Below are positions 15,788-20,177 of a stretch of 20,177 nucleotides of DNA, in pieces. The stretch is from positions 1-20,177 of the forward strand of contig JAFQLA010000034.1 in NCBI GenBank assembly GCA_017396725.1, given 5' to 3'. The translations under genes and the position numbers were made by a program. The notes under the pieces were generated by a model that saw only the letters and a list, made by a program, of their open reading frames with translations, was not told the origin of the DNA and did no database searches. Position 1 is the stretch's first letter. Each line of letters begins with the position of its first letter. This stretch comes from Oscillospiraceae bacterium. Its GTDB lineage: Bacteria; Bacillota_A; Clostridia; Oscillospirales; Oscillospiraceae.

Positions 15788-16783
15788 GTGGCGCGTTCTT
15801 CCCAGCAGAAACTCAAGATCCTTTATGTGATGGACTATCTCTTGCGCCATAGTGATGAGCGGCACCCCGTTTCTATGGCACAGCTCATTTCAATGCTTGA
15901 GGCAAAGGGCGTCTCCGCTGAGCGCAAGAGCATCTATGACGATATCGAATGCCTGCGGCAGTACGGGGTGGATATTGTTTCCGGCGGAACCGGAAGAGCC
16001 AGCGGCTATTATGTAGGAAGCCGTGACTTTGAACTGCCGGAGCTCAAGCTTTTGGTGGACAGTGTACAGTCCTCCAAATTCATCACGCACAAAAAGACGG
16101 TGTCGCTGATCCGCAAGATCGAAAATCTTGCCAGCGTTCATTACGCGCAGCTTTTGAACCGGCAGGTGTATGTGGCAAACCGCATCAAAACCATGAATGA
16201 ATCCATCTACTACAGCGTGGATGAGATCCACCGCGGTATCGCGGAGAATAAAAAGATCCGCTTTCGTTATTTCGACTATACCGTGTCCAAAGAGCAGACC
16301 TTCCGCCACGATGGCGCGTGGTATGTGATGAGTCCCTATGCCCTGACATGGGACGATGAAAATTACTACATGGTGGCCTACGATTCCGAGGCGGGAGCCA
16401 TCAAGCATTTCCGTGTGGACAAGATGGCCCAGATCGGCATCACGGAGGAAAGCCGCGATGGGCGGGAGATCTACGATGCTATGGATATGGGCGCCTATGC
16501 CCGCAAAACTTTCGGCATGTTCACAGGAGAGGAGACATCCGTTCAGCTGCGGTTTGAGAAGGAACTGGTGGGGCCTGTTCTCGACAGACTGGGCCGTGAT
16601 GTGATGCTGATCCCGGACGGGGAAGATCACTTTACCGTTCGCACCGATGTGGTGGTGAGCCCGCAGTTTTATGCATGGATTTTTGGCTTTGGCGCTAAGG
16701 CGGAGATCCTGAGCCCCAAACAAGTGGCAGAGGGCATGAAAGAGCAGCTGAATGCAGTTTTTGCAAAGTATGAAAAGGAATAG
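15788..16783 (+). CDS. WYL-domain transcriptional regulator
   Basis: 331 residues from GTG at 15788, chosen because AAGGAAAGG ends 10 nt before it and the promoter's -10 ends 31 nt before it. Residues about 5-75 are a winged helix (LKILYVMDYLLRHSDERHPV, AERKSIYDDIECLRQYG, GRASGYYVG). Residues about 140-213 are the WYL domain (IRFRYFDY, WYVMSPYALTWDDENYYMVAYD, IKHFRVDKM), followed by a WCX-type C-terminal region to the end. WYL regulators bind ligands, sometimes nucleic acid or nucleotides, and many control defence loci. It is divergent from the vWA operon with a shared 380-bp control region, so it may regulate that operon and itself. It is followed by the dehydrogenase gene after 27 nt and is probably co-transcribed with it. 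The family call is firm; the target is inferred. Confidence 0.93.
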   Translation: MARSSQQKLKILYVMDYLLRHSDERHPVSMAQLISMLEAKGVSAERKSIYDDIECLRQYGVDIVSGGTGRASGYYVGSRDFELPELKLLVDSVQSSKFITHKKTVSLIRKIENLASVHYAQLLNRQVYVANRIKTMNESIYYSVDEIHRGIAENKKIRFRYFDYTVSKEQTFRHDGAWYVMSPYALTWDDENYYMVAYDSEAGAIKHFRVDKMAQIGITEESRDGREIYDAMDMGAYARKTFGMFTGEETSVQLRFEKELVGPVLDRLGRDVMLIPDGEDHFTVRTDVVVSPQFYAWIFGFGAKAEILSPKQVAEGMKEQLNAVFAKYEKE

Positions 16784-16810
16784 ACCTTTACAGAAGAAAG
16801 GGGATAAAAT

Positions 16811-17584
16811 ATGAAGAAAATCGCGGTGATCACCGGCGCTTCCAGCGGCATCGGCAAGGAGTTTGCCATGACCCTCAGGACCTACGATACCTTTGACGAG
16901 GTGTGGGTCATTGCCCGCCGGGCAGAGCGGTTGGAGGAATTAAAAAAAGAGCTTCCGTTTCCTGTGCGCCCCATTGCGCTGGATCTTTCCGAAGAGGCAT
17001 CCTATGCCGCTTATGAGGCGCTTTTGGCGGAGGAAAAACCCAATGTGGCGCTGCTGGTGAACTGCAGCGGCTTCGGCAAATTCTGCGCTGTCAGCAAGAC
17101 GCCTCTTGCCGATAACCTTAACATGGTGAAGCTCAACTGCATGGCTCTTATGGCCATGTGCCAGATCACGGAGCCTTATATGAGCCGCGGCGGACAGATC
17201 ATCAATATCGCCTCCGTTGCCGCCTATCAGCCCATTCCCTACATCAATGTGTACGGCGCCAGCAAGTCCTTTGTGCTGCATTTCAGCCGCGCGCTGAACC
17301 GTGAGCTTCGCTCCCGCGGCATCCGTGTGCTGGCGGTGTGCCCCTTCTGGACGAAGACGGAGTTTTTCAACCGCGCCATCAAGAAGGATGAAGAGGCGGT
17401 GGTGAAGAAATATATCGCCATGTATGAGCCCAAGGACATCGTTTCCCTTGCCTGGAAGGACGCCAAGCGGGGCAAGGATGTGAGCATGTTCGGCGCTACG
17501 GCCAGAGCGCAGACCTTCCTTGCCAAGATCATGCCCCATGCGCTTGTGATGAGTGTCTGGATGAAGCAGCAGGATCTGAAATAA
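16811..17584 (+). CDS. Short-chain dehydrogenase/reductase (SDR)
   Basis: 257 residues, the normal length for a classical SDR. Cofactor motif TGASSGIG is at 8-15, structural LVNCSGFG at 82-89 (NAG-type motif with Cys in place of Ala), N109, S135 (INIASVAAY) and the catalytic YGASK at Y148-K152. Arginines at 36-37 after the second beta strand suggest NADP(H). The C-terminal half (VRVLAVCPFWTKTEFF-type region) fits the substrate-loop pattern of small-molecule oxidoreductases. AAAGGGG precedes the ATG by 7-8 nt. It lies 27 nt downstream of the WYL gene. The substrate cannot be read from sequence, and no link to the minus-strand system is evident beyond proximity. Confidence 0.93.
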   Translation: MKKIAVITGASSGIGKEFAMTLRTYDTFDEVWVIARRAERLEELKKELPFPVRPIALDLSEEASYAAYEALLAEEKPNVALLVNCSGFGKFCAVSKTPLADNLNMVKLNCMALMAMCQITEPYMSRGGQIINIASVAAYQPIPYINVYGASKSFVLHFSRALNRELRSRGIRVLAVCPFWTKTEFFNRAIKKDEEAVVKKYIAMYEPKDIVSLAWKDAKRGKDVSMFGATARAQTFLAKIMPHALVMSVWMKQQDLK

Positions 17585-17606
17585 AACAAAGAATCCGGGG
17601 CATACT

Positions 17607-17628
17607 ACCCTTATCACGGAAAAAGGGT
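17607..17628 (+). promoter_or_regulatory. Inverted repeat covering the ribosome binding site of the next gene
   Basis: ACCCTT (17607-17612) pairs with AAGGGT (17623-17628) across a 10-nt loop. The right arm overlaps AAAAGGG (17621-17627), the ribosome binding site of the ATG at 17636. Folding would partly hide that site. Six base pairs is short, so this may be chance. Confidence 0.35.
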
Positions 17629-17635
17629 GTATAAG

Positions 17636-18070
17636 ATGATCGAACAGGATACTATCAAGCTGCTGCGGGAATGCGACGCGGGGATCGGCATGGGAGTTGC
17701 GTCTATCAAGGATGTGCTTCCCTATGTGAAAAATAAAGAACTCTGCCGCTGTCTTTCCCAATGTATGAAAGAACATGAAGAGCTGGAGCGGGAAGTGAAG
17801 ATGCTGCTGCTCCGCTATCAGGATGAAGGGAAGGATCCCAATCCCATTGCCAAAGGCATGAGCCGCATGAAAACCAATGTGAAGCTGGGATTGGACACCT
17901 CCGACGCCACCATTGCCGATCTTATGACAGACGGCTGTAACATGGGGGTAAAATCCCTGAACCGCTATCTCAATGAATACGAGGCGGCGGACGAGGTTTC
18001 CAAGGATATCACAAAGCGGCTCATCAATCTGGAAGAGCGGCTTGCCATCGATATCCGCGGCTATCTGTAA
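17636..18070 (+). CDS. Small helical protein, possibly ferritin-like four-helix bundle
   Basis: 144 residues from ATG at 17636; AAAAGGG lies 8 nt upstream. The GTG at 17627 is rejected because it overlaps that site. The sequence is almost all amphipathic helix in four blocks: IEQDTIKLLRECDAGIGMGV, LPYVKNKELCRCLSQCMKEH through EVKMLLLRYQDE, MSRMKTNVKLGL with IADLMTDGCNMGVKSLNRYL, and a final EYEAADEVSKDITKRLINLE helix. This length and layout resemble small DUF2383-type ferritin-like bundles of clostridia, but I see no complete diiron ligand set, so the family is a suggestion. It ends in its own terminator. Confidence 0.8.
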   Translation: MIEQDTIKLLRECDAGIGMGVASIKDVLPYVKNKELCRCLSQCMKEHEELEREVKMLLLRYQDEGKDPNPIAKGMSRMKTNVKLGLDTSDATIADLMTDGCNMGVKSLNRYLNEYEAADEVSKDITKRLINLEERLAIDIRGYL

Positions 18071-18077
18071 GAAAAAA

Positions 18078-18105
18078 GGCTGTACCTGAGGTACAGTCTT
18101 TTTTT
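18078..18105 (+). terminator. Intrinsic terminator
   Basis: CTGTACC-TGA-GGTACAG (18080-18096), extended by a G-T and a G-C pair to 18078-18098, is followed by TTTTTTT (18099-18105). It lies 8 nt after the stop of the helical protein gene. An A-run at 18072-18077 could also allow function on the other strand. Confidence 0.92.
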
Positions 18106-18156
18106 GCGGAAGGAAATGTGTTATCATAAAGAAAATCCTGAAAGGTAGGAAGCGAT

Positions 18157-18366
18157 ATGGCTGAATTTATGGGTTTTATGGGTGACCTCGAGGAAATGAC
18201 CCGCGATGAGCTGCAGAGCCTTATGGAGGATGTGCTGCACCGCATCGATGAGCTCAATGAAAGAGAACCCCGCGATCTGGAAAGCGAAGAATACGAAGAG
18301 TGGAGCGACCGCCATGAGGAACTGGAAGATCTTATGGACGAGATCCTGGATCTTTTGGAGGATTGA
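18157..18366 (+). CDS. Small, highly acidic helical protein of unknown function
   Basis: 69 residues, with AGGTAGGAAG upstream of ATG. Over a third of residues are Asp or Glu, and the body is helical with heptad-like leucines (LQSLMEDVLHRIDELNE, HEELEDLMDEILDLLED), suggesting a short coiled-coil hairpin. No family recognised. The TGA at 18364-18366 is directly followed by the ATG of the NIF3-like gene, so the two are translated as a pair. Coding is supported by the ribosome binding site and the tight junction. Confidence 0.78.
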   Translation: MAEFMGFMGDLEEMTRDELQSLMEDVLHRIDELNEREPRDLESEEYEEWSDRHEELEDLMDEILDLLED

Positions 18367-18702
18367 ATGGACGGATTCCGCTATTGCAAGCTGGAGATCT
18401 TCATTCCCGAAGAGTGTCTTCCGCGGCTGGAAGAAGCGCTTTGGGCGGTGGATGCGGGGCACATCGGCGCTTATGACCGCTGCCTTTCGTGGCATCGGGT
18501 AGAGAGCACATGGCGTCCCCTTGCGGGAAGTGAGCCTTTCCTCGGGAAAGAGGGCGAGGTATACCGCGGCGCGGAGGTGAAGGTGGAGGTGACCTGCCTT
18601 GCCGAAAATGCCGCCCGCACTGTAGAAGCCGTAAAAAGCGCGCATCCTTACGAAGAGCCGGTGATCAATGTGATCCCGCTGTGGATGACTTCTTTTGATT
18701 GA
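18367..18702 (+). CDS. NIF3/YqfO-type PII-like domain protein
   Basis: 111 residues forming a stand-alone version of the PII/CutA-like domain inserted in YqfO/NIF3 proteins. Diagnostic features are an opening strand (FRYCKLEIFIPEECLPRLEE), the GHIGAYDRC loop (31-39), a central EVKVEVTC-type strand (70-77) and the closing HPYEEPVINVIPL (93-105). Full-length NIF3 proteins are two to three times longer, but separate copies of this domain are common. The start sits immediately after the TGA of the acidic protein gene; the ribosome binding site must lie inside that gene (GGAGG at 18357-18361). The biochemical role of the family is unclear; metal or small-ligand binding has been proposed. Confidence 0.88.
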   Translation: MDGFRYCKLEIFIPEECLPRLEEALWAVDAGHIGAYDRCLSWHRVESTWRPLAGSEPFLGKEGEVYRGAEVKVEVTCLAENAARTVEAVKSAHPYEEPVINVIPLWMTSFD

Positions 18703-18715
18703 GCGAGGAGCGGTT

Positions 18716-19210
18716 ATGCTGTATTTTACGCATCTGGATTCTCCTTTAGGTACCGTCATGCTTTTTTCTGACGGCGCTGCCCTTTGCGCTTTGCACCTTG
18801 CGGGGCAAAAACACGGCTTCCCAAAGATGGAAGCGGAGCGGAAAGATGATCTGCCGCTTTTTGCCGCGGTGAAAAAGTGGCTGGAGGAGTATTTTGCGGG
18901 AAAGCGCCCGCTGATTGACGCCATCCCGCTTGCGCCGCAGGGCAGCGAATTTCAAAAGCGGATCTGGGGATATCTCCGTGAGATCCCTTACGGCGAGACC
19001 GTGACCTACGGCGCACTTGCCGCGCGCGCCGCAAAAGAGATGGGGAAGAAGGTCATGTCGGCGCAGGCCGTAGGCGGCGCGGTGGGCCGCAACCCTGTTT
19101 CCATCATCGTTCCCTGCCACAGAGTGCTAGGGGCAGGCGGCAAACTCACCGGCTATGACGGCGGATTGGATAAGAAGATATGGCTTTTAGAGCATGAAAA
19201 AACGAGGTAG
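18716..19210 (+). CDS. ogt: Methylated-DNA--protein-cysteine S-methyltransferase
   Basis: 164 residues, typical for Ogt/MGMT. This suicidal DNA-repair protein moves the methyl group of O6-methylguanine to its own cysteine. The acceptor motif is IVPCHRV with C134; upstream are FQKRIWGYLREIPYGETVTYG (split as FQKRIW and IPYGETVTYG) of the helix-turn-helix region, and GGAVGRNP with the asparagine hinge (N126). The N-terminal 70 residues are the usual ribonuclease-H-like cap. ATG at 18716 is preferred over an upstream in-frame TTG because AGGAG (18706-18710) lies 5 nt before it. It is 13 nt after the NIF3-like gene, and its stop codon lies inside the terminator stem. Confidence 0.96.
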   Translation: MLYFTHLDSPLGTVMLFSDGAALCALHLAGQKHGFPKMEAERKDDLPLFAAVKKWLEEYFAGKRPLIDAIPLAPQGSEFQKRIWGYLREIPYGETVTYGALAARAAKEMGKKVMSAQAVGGAVGRNPVSIIVPCHRVLGAGGKLTGYDGGLDKKIWLLEHEKTR

Positions 19211-19229
19211 CTTTGCTACCTCGTTTTTT
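19202..19229. terminator. Bidirectional terminator between convergent genes
   Basis: ACGAGGTAGC (19202-19211), loop TTT, and GCTACCTCGT (19215-19224), a perfect 10-bp stem, is followed by a T-run to 19229 and preceded by an A-run. It overlaps the ogt stop codon (19208-19210) and begins 4 nt past the stop of the minus-strand gene, so it can serve both. Confidence 0.95.
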
Positions 19230-19232
19230 GGC

Positions 19233-20177
19233 TTACTGCAGGTCCACGATCCGCTCATCGCAGGCCTTGATAAGGTCTTCCCGGGTCTCGCAGGCTTCAA
19301 GTCCGCCGTCAATGTACAGCCACATAGGGTTCACATAGCCAACGGCCTCACCGTCAATGACCGCGAGAATATTGCTGTCGCTGCCGTCCCAATGGACACG
19401 GAGCTGGCTATCCACATAGGCGCCGCCTGCCAGATAATAGGGGGCTTTTTCCTTGGGCTCAATGTTGATGACATAGCCGATGGTGTAAAACTCAGCGCCG
19501 ATGGTAGGCTTGGAATCTGCCTTAGTGAAGGAGGTCAGCTGCCGCGTGGCGGTGACGCCTTCCATCTCGTGGGGCATGGGTTTGCCGATGAAAGCATCGA
19601 TGAAGACTTCATACTTGTTGTAGGCATCGGTCTCGATGGTGGTATCGATGCCCTCGGGGCCGTCGTTCATGGTGCGCAGGCACTGATAGAGGGCCTCGTC
19701 CTCAACCCAAATGCGCCCATCGGGGAGGTTGTGGCCCAAAGTCCAGATCTCCACGATATTTTCCTCCAGTCCCGCGCTGAGGTGAACGGTATCCGCACCC
19801 AGCAGATTGATGCTGAGATCCAGATTCCAGATGCCTTGGATCTTGGCGGTATCCATGCGGGTATCCGCTTCTTCCACCACATGCTCTGCAGCGGCGTTCA
19901 GCAGCGCTGCCATCTGATAGAAGGAAGGATGCGTATCACCGATATACCAGCTCATGGAGCCAATGTCGCTGCCCTTGAGGTTGGCGATAAACTGGGTAAG
20001 GGTGCTGTCGATGGTGGGCGGGAAGAGGGAGAAAAATTCCAGATTGTCGCCGGGATAATTATAGCAGACGCCTTCGCTCATCCACACGCCGCAGGAATCG
20101 GTTGCGTGAGAGATCACAATGGGATCGCCGTTTTCCCGTTCCAGCGTGAGAAGGGCGGTAAAGGGGCAGGCTGCGCC
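19233..20177 (-). CDS. Protein of unknown function (5' end cut by window edge)
   Basis: The frame is open through the right edge, giving at least 314 residues. A GTG at 20117 could start it, but codons upstream read sensibly (GAACPFTALLTLERENGDPI), so the true start is most likely outside the window. Mixed alpha/beta, acidic, no TM segment in the visible part; features include CGVWMSEGVCYNYPGDN near the start, WYIGDTHPSFYQMAALLNAA, and a strand-rich end with IGYVINIEPKEKAPYYLAGG and VNPMWLYIDGG. I do not recognise the family. An N-terminal signal or lipoprotein anchor outside the window is possible. It converges on ogt and shares its terminator. Confidence 0.8.
   Translation of the reverse strand, partial: GAACPFTALLTLERENGDPIVISHATDSCGVWMSEGVCYNYPGDNLEFFSLFPPTIDSTLTQFIANLKGSDIGSMSWYIGDTHPSFYQMAALLNAAAEHVVEEADTRMDTAKIQGIWNLDLSINLLGADTVHLSAGLEENIVEIWTLGHNLPDGRIWVEDEALYQCLRTMNDGPEGIDTTIETDAYNKYEVFIDAFIGKPMPHEMEGVTATRQLTSFTKADSKPTIGAEFYTIGYVINIEPKEKAPYYLAGGAYVDSQLRVHWDGSDSNILAVIDGEAVGYVNPMWLYIDGGLEACETREDLIKACDERIVDLQ

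Noticed and set aside
15574..15816. 80-codon minus-strand open frame in the control region
   Set aside because: It crosses both promoters, has no ribosome binding site and overlaps the WYL coding start.
16940..18127. 395-codon minus-strand open frame
   Set aside because: Antisense of the dehydrogenase and the helical protein, crossing an intrinsic terminator; no domain signature.
1..20177. CRISPR arrays, insertion sequences, tRNA or rRNA genes, phage genes
   Set aside because: No regular repeat-spacer array, transposase or integrase motif, or cloverleaf/rRNA-like stretch was seen on either strand by eye.

Overview
The window looks like chromosomal DNA of a Bacillota bacterium, probably a gut-type clostridium (Oscillospiraceae/Ruminococcaceae-like; low confidence at that rank). 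The grounds are strong AGGAGG-type ribosome binding sites, short intergenic gaps, BspA-type leucine-rich repeats, a WYL regulator, and mid-range GC with G/C-ending codons.

The left three quarters (1-15407) is one co-directional, tightly spaced six-gene operon on the minus strand. In transcription order it encodes: a secreted, membrane-anchored vWA protein (13263-15407); a large FtsZ/tubulin-like GTPase (9815-13240); a two-TM coiled-coil protein of unknown function (7750-9783); a 1440-residue membrane protein with a degenerate helicase-like core and a C-terminal LIM/DA1-type zinc metallopeptidase (3425-7747); a three-TM protein with two TrkA-N-like Rossmann domains and a prokaryotic RyR domain (1466-3400); and a TIR protein with BspA-type leucine-rich repeats that runs off the left edge (1-1460). 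Gaps are 22, 31, 2, 24 and 5 nt. The combination of a surface vWA sensor or adhesin, a tubulin-like cytoskeletal GTPase, membrane scaffolds, a peptidase, a nucleotide-sensing type module and a TIR effector looks like an uncharacterised membrane-associated signalling or immunity system. No function can be proven from sequence, but this is the best candidate here for a novel system.

A 380-bp divergent control region (15408-15787) separates this operon from a WYL-type regulator. It holds good sigma-A promoters in both directions, a compound hairpin in the operon's leader, a 10-bp tandem repeat just upstream of the operon's -35, and a small inverted repeat. The regulator (15788-16783) is a natural candidate to control the operon.

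The right part is ordinary chromosome on the plus strand: WYL regulator, short-chain dehydrogenase, a helical ferritin-like-sized protein ending in an intrinsic terminator, then a compact three-gene unit (small acidic protein, NIF3/YqfO-type PII-like protein, O6-methylguanine-DNA methyltransferase). That unit ends in a terminator shared with a convergent minus-strand gene of unknown function, which is cut by the right edge.
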